A model generated the notes under the pieces. It made no database searches and was not told the DNA's origin. It saw nothing but the letters and a program-made list of their open reading frames with translations. The translations under genes were made by a program, and so were the position numbers. From positions 62,001 to 126,000 of the forward strand of contig NZ_BSTL01000009.1 of the NCBI RefSeq assembly GCF_030269485.1: DNA of 64,000 bases, in the 5' to 3' direction. The stretch is from Actinoplanes sp. NBRC 103695 (GTDB lineage: Bacteria > Actinomycetota > Actinomycetes > Mycobacteriales > Micromonosporaceae). Positions 7,082-16,636 of the stretch are shown here, in pieces (position 1 is the first letter of the stretch; each line of letters opens with the position of its first letter).

Positions 7082-8419
7082 CGCGAGCAGCTTCTCGAGT
7101 GCTGGTGTTACGCCCCATTGCGCGGTCAGGGCTTCGTACTCGGTGCGGGGGGCGGGGACTCCGGTGTGGCGGGCGCGGAGCAGGAGGTTGCGCGGGGTGT
7201 GCGCGGAGTCGACGAACTCGACGACGTCCACCTTGTAGCCCTCGGTGCGCAGCAGGGCCGCTCGGAGCGTGTCGGTCAGCACGTCGGCGAAGCGCTCGCG
7301 GAGGATCGGGTGGCGGGTCAGCTCGGCGTACGGGTCGGGGGCCGGGTTCGACTTGAGCTGGGCGGCGATGTCGTGGTGGCAGCACGGCGCGGCGAGAACC
7401 CACTTCGCGTCCCAGCGGACCGCGCGGGCCAGGGCCTGGTCGGTTGCCGTGTCGCAGGCGTGCAGGGCGAGTACAAGATCGGGCCGGACACCCACCGAGG
7501 CGTCCTCGCTCGCGCCGACCTCGATTGCGGCGTCCTCGAGCCCGCTGGCGTCGGGCGCGCTGGCGTCGGGCGCGCTGGCGTCGGGCGCGCTGGCGTCGGG
7601 CGCGCTGGCGTCGAGCCCGCTGGCGTCGAGCCCACTGGCGTCGGGCGCGCTGGCCTTGATCGCGCTGGCGTCGAGCGCGCTGGCCTTGAATGCGGCGGCG
7701 TCGATGGTGGCGTCCTCGATCGTGCCTGCGACGAAGGTCACATCGTCGGCGCATCCCAGGGAGGCGGCGAGAGCGGTGTTGCGTACCCGCTGATCCTCGC
7801 GGACATCGACCCCCACGACCTGGACCTGACCGCCTCGGTCGGCCAGATAGCGGTAGGCCGCGAACGTCAGGTAAGCGTTTCCGCAGCCCAGGTCGACGAC
7901 GCGCAGCGGCGACGGCAACTCGGCCGGCAGCGTCGCGGCCAGCGCGCGCAGGAAGGCGTCCACCTGACGGCGCTTCGCGGCGTTCGCGCCCAGCACCTGG
8001 AACAGCGGGTCGCCGGGATCGAGCAGCCACTGCTTGGACCGGTCGTGCTCGCGGGGCGCGGCCTCGGCACGGTTGGCCGCGGCGCGATGCACCTGGGCGT
8101 CGCCCTTCTTGGTGATGCGCACCTGGACGGTCGCCGCCGCCGTCTCCACATGCCAGTTACCGAACGGCTCGGCCAGCAACTCGTCGACCGCGGCGGCCGC
8201 CTCCTCGCCGGGTGAGACATTCCGGGTGAATGGGCGTGCGCCGTCGTCGGTCACGATCTGGAGCTTCGTCCCGTCCTTGAGTGACACCGGGCGCAGTTCG
8301 GCACGGCGTACCGAAGGCTCCTGACCGCGCCGCCTGCCCGCCGCGACCGCACGCGTCAGAGCGGGGTCGAGCAGCAGGTCGCGGACTTCGGCCAAGACGG
8401 TCTCAAGGGGCTGGGGCAT
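7079..8419 (-). CDS. SAM-dependent methyltransferase (METTL25/Methyltransf_32-like)
   Basis: 446 residues from ATG 8419 (an in-frame TTG at 8443 is possible). The N-terminal ~150 residues are an uncharacterised domain. The SAM-binding fold starts at VVDLGCGNAYLTFA (motif I), continues with VVGVDVRED (acidic loop), and ends with DLVLALHACDTATD and LAAPCCHH, features of the Methyltransf_32 family. An in-frame array of ten pentapeptides, mainly DASAP/DASGL, is inserted between the VAGTIEDA strand and the DLVLALHACD strand. The substrate is unknown; related eukaryotic proteins are putative RNA methyltransferases. The array is absent from the family core and is probably a surface loop. Confidence 0.75.
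   Translation of the reverse strand: MPQPLETVLAEVRDLLLDPALTRAVAAGRRRGQEPSVRRAELRPVSLKDGTKLQIVTDDGARPFTRNVSPGEEAAAAVDELLAEPFGNWHVETAAATVQVRITKKGDAQVHRAAANRAEAAPREHDRSKQWLLDPGDPLFQVLGANAAKRRQVDAFLRALAATLPAELPSPLRVVDLGCGNAYLTFAAYRYLADRGGQVQVVGVDVREDQRVRNTALAASLGCADDVTFVAGTIEDATIDAAAFKASALDASAIKASAPDASGLDASGLDASAPDASAPDASAPDASAPDASGLEDAAIEVGASEDASVGVRPDLVLALHACDTATDQALARAVRWDAKWVLAAPCCHHDIAAQLKSNPAPDPYAELTRHPILRERFADVLTDTLRAALLRTEGYKVDVVEFVDSAHTPRNLLLRARHTGVPAPRTEYEALTAQWGVTPALEKLLA
7538..7687 (-). repeat. In-frame 15-bp tandem repeat, ten units
   Basis: Ten consecutive 15-bp units inside the methyltransferase gene encode KASAL, DASAI, KASAP, then mostly DASGL/DASAP. Four central units are identical at DNA level. 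Each unit keeps the reading frame, so slippage would change loop length in five-residue steps. Confidence 0.85.
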
Positions 8420-8500
8420 CTCACCATTCTGCCCCGTACTCAAAGATGGCCCTCAGGCGGTTTGGGGCGGTGGGCGGGGTCGGCGGACCTACTTTGTGGG

Positions 8501-8514
8501 TTAGGCTCTCCTAA
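8501..8514. promoter_or_regulatory. Iron box (DtxR/IdeR-type operator)
   Basis: TTAGG-CTCT-CCTAA is a perfect 5-bp inverted repeat matching the ends of the actinobacterial iron box (TTAGGNTNNNCTAA). It lies 69 bases before the haem oxygenase ATG and fits iron-dependent repression by DtxR/DmdR. Its last five bases begin the adjacent 20-bp repeats. Confidence 0.65.
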
Positions 8515-8569
8515 CTTACCGACCGCGAGCCTAACTTACCGACCGCGGGCCTAACTACCGACCGCGAGC
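8511..8569. repeat. Three tandem 20-bp repeats in the haem oxygenase leader
   Basis: Units 8511-8530, 8531-8550 and 8551-8569 each start CTAACTTACC (the third lacks one T) and end GACCGCGAGC or GACCGCGGGC. Each carries one iron-box half-site (CCTAACTTA). They may be extra DtxR sites or a leader expansion. Confidence 0.75.
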
Positions 8570-8582
8570 GAGGGGTTGCCGG

Positions 8583-9236
8583 ATGTCAGTCGCCGATCCG
8601 CCCGAGGTGGAGCGCCTGTCCGCACGGCTGCGCTCCGGCACCAGGGCCGAGCACGACGCGGCCCAGGGGAGCGGGTTCCTCGACGCGCTGGCCGCCGGTC
8701 GGTTGCCCCGCGAGGCGTATGCGGATCTCGCCGCGCAGCACTGGTTCATCTACCGCGACCTGGAGCAGGCCGCTCTCGCCCAGCGCACCGACCCGGTCGC
8801 CGGCGACTTCGTGCGGCCCGAGCTGCACCGGGAGCCCGCGCTCGCCGCGGACCTGGCGTTTCTCGTCGGCCAGGACTGGCAGTCGCGGGTCGTCGCCCTC
8901 CCGGCCACCCGTGCCTACACCGCCCGGCTGCGCGAGGTGGCGTTCGACCGGGCGCCGGCGTTCGTCGCGCACCACTACACGCGTTACCTCGGCGACCTCT
9001 CCGGCGGGCAGTTCCTCGGCCCGGCGATCGCCAAGTCCTTCGGGCTGAACGGCGACGGCCACCGGTTCTTCGTGTTCGACGGGATCCGGCCGGCCGCCTT
9101 CCGCAGCGGCTACCGCGACCGGCTCGACGCGATCGTCTGGACGCCCGGTGACGAGCAGGAGTTCCTGACCGAGGTGTCCGAGGCGTACCGGCACAACATC
9201 GCCGTCCTGGCCGACCTCAAGGAGCGCTGGACGTGA
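8583..9236 (+). CDS. hmuO: Haem oxygenase (biliverdin-producing)
   Basis: A 217-residue all-helical protein of the HmuO/HO-1 type. The proximal haem ligand is the His of TRAEHDAAQ near residue 24, and the distal helix has the signature YLGDLSGGQ with flexible glycines over the haem. The family opens haem to biliverdin, CO and Fe2+, releasing iron in the cytosol. The AGGGG ribosome site at 8570-8574 supports the ATG at 8583. It sits behind an iron box and overlaps a DUF2470 gene by 4 bases, forming an iron-starvation haem-iron unit. Length and motifs are normal. Confidence 0.93.
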   Translation: MSVADPPEVERLSARLRSGTRAEHDAAQGSGFLDALAAGRLPREAYADLAAQHWFIYRDLEQAALAQRTDPVAGDFVRPELHREPALAADLAFLVGQDWQSRVVALPATRAYTARLREVAFDRAPAFVAHHYTRYLGDLSGGQFLGPAIAKSFGLNGDGHRFFVFDGIRPAAFRSGYRDRLDAIVWTPGDEQEFLTEVSEAYRHNIAVLADLKERWT

Positions 9237-9532
9237 CCGATCCGTTCCCGCCGGACGTGGTGGCGCAGATCGCCCACCACATGAACGGCGACCACGCCGA
9301 CGACAACGTTCTGATCGTCCGCGGTCTGGGCGGTGCCGCCGCCGCGACGTCCGCCCGGATGTCCGGGATGGACGCCGACGGGATGGACTTCTCGGCCGCC
9401 ATCAACGGCGTCGAGGTCCCGATCCGGATCCCGTTCGCCGAGCGCCTCACCGAACGCCGCCAGGTCCGCGCCGAGGCGGTCCGGATGTACCGCGAGGCGT
9501 GCGCCGCGCTGGGTGTCACCCCGCGCCACTAA
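9233..9532 (+). CDS. DUF2470 protein, haem-utilisation partner
   Basis: A 99-residue protein from GTG 9233, overlapping hmuO by GTGA. It has the DUF2470 opening HHMNGDHADDN and a beta-alpha layout like the C-terminal domain of HugZ-type haem oxygenases. Such domains occur next to or fused with haem-degrading flavin-fold proteins and may bind haem or help product release. Translational coupling to hmuO supports a joint role. A hairpin terminator follows six bases after the stop. Confidence 0.82.
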   Translation: MTDPFPPDVVAQIAHHMNGDHADDNVLIVRGLGGAAAATSARMSGMDADGMDFSAAINGVEVPIRIPFAERLTERRQVRAEAVRMYREACAALGVTPRH

Positions 9533-9537
9533 GCGAA

Positions 9538-9569
9538 AAGTGGCGGCCGGCAATTGCCGACCGCCACTT
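9538..9569. terminator. Bidirectional intrinsic terminator
   Basis: AAGTGGCGG (9538-9546) pairs perfectly with CCGCCACTT (9561-9569), and GGC/GCC extend the stem inward. It separates the convergent DUF2470 and DEAD-box helicase genes. A runs before and T runs after are short. Confidence 0.75.
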
Positions 9570-9580
9570 CGAGGATTGAT

Positions 9581-11455
<1,875 letters not shown>

Positions 11456-11649
11456 GAAGTTCTACGGGTGCCTCTCGTGGTGCGCCCGTCGAAGTCCTGG
11501 GCGCGATATGGGTAGGGCGCGGGCCACACGCGAACCGAAGTCGCGGGCCGCACGCGCTGTCGCGGCGGGACGTCAGAGAGATCGACGCCGGCGGCAACAG
11601 CTGAAGTCTACCCGACCATGAGATATCGCTGCTCGGGAGCGTGATATAG

Positions 11650-11684
11650 CGGCCGGGCGCCCTCGCTGAGGGGGCGCCCGGCCG
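11650..11684. terminator. Strong GC hairpin after the DUF3107 gene
   Basis: A 13-bp perfect stem (11650-11662 with 11672-11684) lies 12 bases beyond the DUF3107 stop at 11697, read on the minus strand. It probably ends the TetR-DUF3107 transcript. The rest of 11456-11696 shows no gene; it holds the leader of the DEAD-box helicase. Confidence 0.75.
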
Positions 11685-11696
11685 TGACGAGACGGT

Positions 11697-11921
11697 TCAG
11701 CGGGTGGTGAAGCCGAACGGCCGGTTGCTGCTCTCGGCGATCTCGATGTAGGCGATCTTGGCGACCGGCACGATGACCCGGCGGCCCTTCTCATCGGTGA
11801 GCGTGAGCACGGTGTCCTTCGCCAGTGCGTCGGTCACCGCCTGCTCGACCTCCGCCGGGGTCTGAGCGCTCTCGAGCGTCAGCTCACGCGGCGCGTGCTG
11901 CACGCCGATCTTGACCTCCAC
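11697..11921 (-). CDS. DUF3107 protein
   Basis: A 74-residue small protein starting VEVKIGVQHAPREL and ending IAYIEIAESSNRPFGF, the actinobacterial DUF3107 pattern. GTG 11921 is chosen because AAGGAGGA lies four bases upstream; the longer frame to 11981 has no such site and no family sequence. It is the counterpart of the small protein next to Rv3208 in M. tuberculosis. Function is unknown. It follows the TetR gene by about 37 bases on the same strand. Confidence 0.85.
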   Translation of the reverse strand: MEVKIGVQHAPRELTLESAQTPAEVEQAVTDALAKDTVLTLTDEKGRRVIVPVAKIAYIEIAESSNRPFGFTTR

Positions 11922-11958
11922 GGGGTCCTCCTTGACGAAGTGGTCTTCCGCATGAAGG

Positions 11959-12618
11959 CTAGCCGATTTCCTCAGCCGCACCCGGCGATGACCCGTCCTG
12001 CAGGGGGAAGCTCGCGATGCCCCGCCAGATCAGCGACGTGACCAGGGTCTCGGCGTCTGCCTTGGGGGTGACCCGGCCGTTCGCCAACCACCACTGCGCG
12101 CTCTGCCCGGAGGCGCCGACCAGGCCGGACGCGAGCAGTGCGGCGTGCGCCGTGCTGACGCCGGTGTCCGAGATGATCGTCTCGGTCACCGCGGCGATGC
12201 AGCCCTGCTCGACGCGTTCCACCCGCTCCCGCACCTGCGGGTCGTTGCGCAGGTCGGACTCGAAGACGAGCCGGAACGCCTCACTTTCGTGGTCGACGAA
12301 GTCGAAGTAGGCACGGACCGCTCCACGGACCCGTTCCTTGTTGTCCGGTGTGGCCATCATCGCGTCGCGCACCTTGGCGATTATCGCGTCGCAGTGTGTG
12401 TCCAGCAGGGCCAGATAGAGCTCGAGCTTGCCGGGGAAGTGCTGGTAGAGCACCGGTTTGGAGACGCCGGCCCGCTCGGCGATGTCGTCCATCGCGGCAG
12501 CGTGGTAGCCGTGGGCCACGAAGATCTGCTGAGCGGCGGCGAGGAGTTGCTTGCGCCGGGCTGAGCGGGGCAGACGCGTAGGTCGCGCGGTCTGCGCGCC
12601 GCCGGACGCAGTGGTCAT
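11959..12618 (-). CDS. TetR/AcrR-family regulator
   Basis: A 219-residue TetR protein. The N-terminal DNA-binding domain reads RKQLLAAAQQIF, then MDDIAERAGVSKPVLYQHF, the usual helix-turn-helix. The C-terminal helical ligand domain is of average size. It is divergent from the 647-residue proline-rich protein and cotranscribed with DUF3107. The gene pair matches Rv3208/Rv3208A of M. tuberculosis. The ligand is unknown. Confidence 0.88.
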   Translation of the reverse strand: MTTASGGAQTARPTRLPRSARRKQLLAAAQQIFVAHGYHAAAMDDIAERAGVSKPVLYQHFPGKLELYLALLDTHCDAIIAKVRDAMMATPDNKERVRGAVRAYFDFVDHESEAFRLVFESDLRNDPQVRERVERVEQGCIAAVTETIISDTGVSTAHAALLASGLVGASGQSAQWWLANGRVTPKADAETLVTSLIWRGIASFPLQDGSSPGAAEEIG

Positions 12619-12766
12619 GATCTCTCCAACCTCTTCGAGCCAGTGTCCTCCGCAAGTCGCCCGCACGGCCGGGTCCGAACCCCGTGCGGGCGATTGTCGC
12701 GACGCTGCAACTTATCGCCACTGCCCCCACACGGTAGCCTCAGCGGGGGCGAGCAAGGAGCACGCG

Positions 12767-14710
12767 GTGGACGAAACAGGGCATTCCGGTGACACCGGGG
12801 CAGCGGGGAGCGGCGGCGCTGAAGCGCGCGACCGCACCCTGCTGAACGGCTGGACGAGTTCCCGCAGCCCGTGGGCGGGCCGGGACGAGGACTCCTCCGA
12901 CGAGGACGTCCCCAGCTGGCGCCGCCCTGCCCAGGAGATCCGGCCGTTCACCCGGCAGCCTCCCGGCGAGACCCCGACGGGTGACGTGCTTCCCTTTCCG
13001 GGTGCGAGGGTCGACGGCCCGGTGAGCCCGCCGCCGCAGCAACAGCCGCCCCAACAGCCGCCGCAGCAGCAGCCGGAGCCGGAGCAGGCCCCGCGCTGGT
13101 CGGACAGCAACCGTCGCTACGACGACCTGCTCAAGCACTTCTCCGGCGGCCGCGGCAACGAGCCGTTCACGCCGACCAGGTTCAACAACGTGGTCCGGCC
13201 GGACACCCTTCAGGACGACGAGGACCGCCGGCCGACGCCCGGTCGTCCGCGTGACGACGAGCAGCAACCGCAGCCGGGCGCCCGGCTCGAACAGCCCACG
13301 CCGAGCAGCGCTCCGCCCTATCCCTATGAGGGTGACCTGGACGACGCCGTGTACCGCCCGCCGGTGCCCAACCAGCAGACCACCTTTCCCGCCGTACGCC
13401 CGGCGCCCCCGCCCGGCCGCCGCAACGAGCCGGCCCGGCACGCGCTCGACCCGCCGACCCCGATCGAGGGGCTGCCCATCGTGCAGCAGTCGTCCGATCC
13501 CGGCCCCTACGGCGAGGCTCCGAGGGTGCGCGCGCCCTACGACCCGGTGACGTTCCCGCGTCGCCTGCCGTACGAGGCGCCACCGGGACCTGCCGTGGCC
13601 CCGTCGTCGGCGCTGCCCGAGGCCGGCACCGGTTACGCGTCGTCCTCGGCGTACCCGAGTCAGACCCCGATCGCGGAACAGACCATCCAGGGTCTCCCGC
13701 AGCGGGTTCCGGCGAAGCCGGACGTGCCCGCCGTCGTGCCCGAGCCCGCCCCGGTCGAGCCGGCGGAGACGCCCGAGCTCGCGCGGATCGCCACCCACCT
13801 GCGCCGCGACGACCTGCTCGACCCGGAGGAGCGGGAGGAGGGCTTCGACGTCCAGGACATCCTCGCCGCCGTCCGCGAGGTCGAGGGCGTGCGTGGCGCG
13901 ATGGTGCGGACCACTCCGGCCGGCGCCAACAGCCTCCGTCTGGACCTGGCCGAGGGCGCCGACCCGGCCGAGGTGAGCCGCCAGGTCGCCCGCCTGCTCC
14001 AGGACCGGATGGGCCTGGACGCCGCCATGCAGGGCGAGCAGACGCAGACGCCGCTCCGGCCGCCTCCGCCTCCGCCGCAGGCCCCGCCGATCGCTTCCGC
14101 CTCGGTGCCGGTGACGCCCATCCCGGCCGCGTTCGTGCCCAGCCAGCCCGGCCCGTCCGAGCCGATCGCCGGGAGCGCCCCCGCGGCCGCTGACCTGCGG
14201 CGGATGCCGACGATGCCGCAGAGCCCGGCGTACGCGGATCCGGTGCCGGAGACGGCCGAGCCGGGCGCGCCCGGTCCGCTGGACATCGGGCACGAGCCGG
14301 TGCCGCGGGTGATGATCGACAACGTTCAGGTGACCACGTTCGGTACCGAGGCCACCGTCGAGGTGCGGCTGGTCATGGGCGGCCGCTCGGCCAAGGGCGT
14401 GGCCACCGGGCCGGCCGTCGACGGCTACCTGCTGCGGCTCTGCGCCACCGCCACCACCGAGGCGATCAACGACCTGCTCGTCGCCGCCGACCGCCGCCCC
14501 GAGGGCCCGGCCCGGTGCTTCGTCGAGCACGCCGGCGCGGTGCCGTTCGGCTCCAGCCAGGTCGCCGTGGTCGTCCTGCTGATGTCCTGCGGCGGCTGGG
14601 TGGAGCAGCTGGCCGGCTCGGCGATGGTCGGCAACGACGGCCGGCACGCCATGGTGCGTGCCACCCTGGCTGCCACGAACAGGCGGCTGGAGGCACTTCT
14701 GTCCCGATGA
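12767..14710 (+). CDS. Proline-rich protein with conserved C-terminal domains, unknown function
   Basis: 647 residues from GTG 12767, supported by AAGGAG at 12755-12760. Residues 1-340 are disordered, with Pro/Gln tracts and acidic stretches. A first folded segment (~340-430, ELARIATHLRRDDLLD to LDAAM) is followed by another Pro-rich linker. A C-terminal domain (~520-647) begins PRVMIDNVQV and ends MVRATLAATNRRLEALL, probably alpha/beta. No signal peptide or membrane helix is visible. The stop overlaps the next hydrolase start by ATGA, so the two are translationally coupled. I do not recognise an enzyme family. Confidence 0.7.
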   Translation: MDETGHSGDTGAAGSGGAEARDRTLLNGWTSSRSPWAGRDEDSSDEDVPSWRRPAQEIRPFTRQPPGETPTGDVLPFPGARVDGPVSPPPQQQPPQQPPQQQPEPEQAPRWSDSNRRYDDLLKHFSGGRGNEPFTPTRFNNVVRPDTLQDDEDRRPTPGRPRDDEQQPQPGARLEQPTPSSAPPYPYEGDLDDAVYRPPVPNQQTTFPAVRPAPPPGRRNEPARHALDPPTPIEGLPIVQQSSDPGPYGEAPRVRAPYDPVTFPRRLPYEAPPGPAVAPSSALPEAGTGYASSSAYPSQTPIAEQTIQGLPQRVPAKPDVPAVVPEPAPVEPAETPELARIATHLRRDDLLDPEEREEGFDVQDILAAVREVEGVRGAMVRTTPAGANSLRLDLAEGADPAEVSRQVARLLQDRMGLDAAMQGEQTQTPLRPPPPPPQAPPIASASVPVTPIPAAFVPSQPGPSEPIAGSAPAAADLRRMPTMPQSPAYADPVPETAEPGAPGPLDIGHEPVPRVMIDNVQVTTFGTEATVEVRLVMGGRSAKGVATGPAVDGYLLRLCATATTEAINDLLVAADRRPEGPARCFVEHAGAVPFGSSQVAVVVLLMSCGGWVEQLAGSAMVGNDGRHAMVRATLAATNRRLEALLSR

Positions 14711-15687
14711 AGGGTGCTCAGCTGGCCGCCGACAGCGCGCTGCTGCCGGACGGCGCGGTCCCGCCACCGCCGTGGCCGCCGCGCAAGGTGATCATCGACG
14801 GCGCGATGATGCACGTCCGGGACACCGCCGCGACCACGCCGGCCGCCGAGCCCGCCGTCTACGTGCACGGGCTGGGTGGCTCGTCACAGAACTTCACCGA
14901 CGTCGCCGCGCTGCTCGCCGACAGGTTCGCCGGCCAGGCGGTGGACCTGCCCGGCTTCGGCTACAGCGACCCGAGCCGGCGGTACTCGATCCGGTCCTTC
15001 GCCGACCTGCTGATCGCGTTCCTGGAGAACGAGGACCGCGGTCCGGTCCACCTGATGGGCAACTCGCTGGGCGGGTCCATTTCGGTGCGGGTCGCGGCGC
15101 TGCGCCCCGATCTCGTCCGCACCCTGACCCTGATCTCGCCCGCCATGCCGTTCCTCGACCCGCGTCGCACCGCGCACGGCCCGCTGCTGCCGCTGCTCGC
15201 TCTGCCTCGCGCCGACCTGCTCTTCGCCCGCGGCATGGCCCGGATGACCGTCGAGAAGATGACCGACGACGTGCTCGCCGCATGCTTCGGTGACGTCAGC
15301 CGCGTGCACACCCAGCGGCGCGCCGAGGCGATGGAGGAGATCCGGCTGCGGCACACGGTCGAGCACTACTCGAAGGCGTACCTGGGTACGCTGCGTGGCC
15401 TCGTCTCGAGTTTCGTCCGGGCGTACCTCCCCGGCCCGGGCTCGCAGTGGCGGCTGGCCGCCCGGATCGCCGCACCCACCCTGGTCGTCGGCGGTCTCAC
15501 CGACACCCTGATCGATCCGCGGGTGCCGGCCCAGGTGGCGAGGGTGATCCCGGACAGCCGGCTGCTGATCCTGCCGCGGGTCGGGCACGTCGCCCAGATG
15601 GAGGTGCCGCGGCTGGTCGCCCGTGCCGTCGCCGGGATGCTCGACGAGCTCGCGCTGCCGCTGGGGGAGGCTTCCCGGGCGGCTTGA
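14707..15687 (+). CDS. Alpha/beta-hydrolase
   Basis: 326 residues. The fold is alpha/beta hydrolase: oxyanion loop VYVHGLGGSSQNF, nucleophile elbow GNSLGG, acid Asp in GGLTDTLIDP and catalytic His in RVGHVAQMEVP. The 90-residue lid between strands 6 and 7 is helical. There is no signal peptide. It overlaps the upstream proline-rich protein by four bases and is followed 27 bases later by the DUF3152 genes, so it belongs to a conserved operon. The substrate is unknown; esterase or lipase activity is most likely. Confidence 0.82.
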   Translation: MKGAQLAADSALLPDGAVPPPPWPPRKVIIDGAMMHVRDTAATTPAAEPAVYVHGLGGSSQNFTDVAALLADRFAGQAVDLPGFGYSDPSRRYSIRSFADLLIAFLENEDRGPVHLMGNSLGGSISVRVAALRPDLVRTLTLISPAMPFLDPRRTAHGPLLPLLALPRADLLFARGMARMTVEKMTDDVLAACFGDVSRVHTQRRAEAMEEIRLRHTVEHYSKAYLGTLRGLVSSFVRAYLPGPGSQWRLAARIAAPTLVVGGLTDTLIDPRVPAQVARVIPDSRLLILPRVGHVAQMEVPRLVARAVAGMLDELALPLGEASRAA

Positions 15688-15714
15688 TCCGCTTCTGTGC
15701 GAGGCTTGTGGGCG

Positions 15715-16530
15715 ATGACCATCGTTCGCAGATCCACGTCACCGGACCGCCGGTGGGTGCTCGTCATTCCCTTGCTGGTTCTGATCGTGGTGGCGGTCGC
15801 GGGCCTGGTGAGGCAGCGCTACGCGGACCCCTCCGCGGCGCCCGCCGTGACCGCGTCGGCGCCGGTCGAGCATCCGGCCGCTCCGGCCGCCGAGCCACCG
15901 GTCGCCCAGGTGAGGACCGACCCGGTCCGGCTGGTCGGTCCAGTGCCGACGCGCGGCGCGGGCAGGTTCGGCTATGCGGTGGGGCGCGGCAAGGTTCTCG
16001 GGTACGCCGGACCGGTTCGCCGTTTCTCGGTGGCCGCCGAGCGGGGCAGCGGTGAGGACGTTCAGGCGTTCGCCGCCGCCGTGGAGGAGACGCTGGGCGA
16101 CGCGCGCAGCTGGATCGGCGACCGTGAGCAGCGCTTCCAGCGTGTCGGCGGGGCCGAGCGGGCGGACTTCACGATCTTCCTGGCGACCCGGGAGACGGCC
16201 GGTCTGATGTGCGCCGACGGTGGCGTGGACATCCGGGCCGGCGCCAAGCCGTACACGTCCTGCCGCACGACCGGCCGGGTGATCATCAACCTGGACCGCT
16301 GGCGCCTGTCGGCCGCGCCGTACGTGTTCGCCAAGGTGCCGTTGACGACCTACCGGCAGTACGTGATCAACCACGAGGTGGGTCATGAGCTGGGCCGGGG
16401 TCATCAGGGCTGCCCGCGGAAGGGCGCGGCGGCTCCCGTGATGGTTCAGCAGACGCTGTCGCTGCGGGGTTGTGCGCCCTATGCGTGGCCGCGCAAGGGC
16501 AACCGGCCGTACGCGGGTCCTTCGCTCTGA
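15715..16530 (+). CDS. DUF3152 membrane-anchored putative zinc metalloprotease, short paralogue
   Basis: 271 residues. An N-terminal transmembrane helix (WVLVIPLLVLIVVAVAGLV) precedes an Ala/Pro linker and an extracytoplasmic DUF3152 domain (~90-271). The domain carries NHEVGHELGRGHQGC: an HExxH zinc motif at residue ~220 with a third His, as in metzincin-like proteases. Four Cys probably form two disulfides (CADG, SCR, GCP, GCA). The family includes M. tuberculosis Rv3207c; its substrate is not known to me. A second, much larger copy follows 107 bases downstream. Confidence 0.8.
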   Translation: MTIVRRSTSPDRRWVLVIPLLVLIVVAVAGLVRQRYADPSAAPAVTASAPVEHPAAPAAEPPVAQVRTDPVRLVGPVPTRGAGRFGYAVGRGKVLGYAGPVRRFSVAAERGSGEDVQAFAAAVEETLGDARSWIGDREQRFQRVGGAERADFTIFLATRETAGLMCADGGVDIRAGAKPYTSCRTTGRVIINLDRWRLSAAPYVFAKVPLTTYRQYVINHEVGHELGRGHQGCPRKGAAAPVMVQQTLSLRGCAPYAWPRKGNRPYAGPSL

Positions 16531-16636
16531 CCCGCGTCGGCCGTTCGGCCGGTGCGCGCGCCGGGTAGGGCGGTTCGGACGGGGAGTCGGGAAACGCCTG
16601 TCACGAGCCCCAGGTCGTGGCACTCTGGCTTATGTT

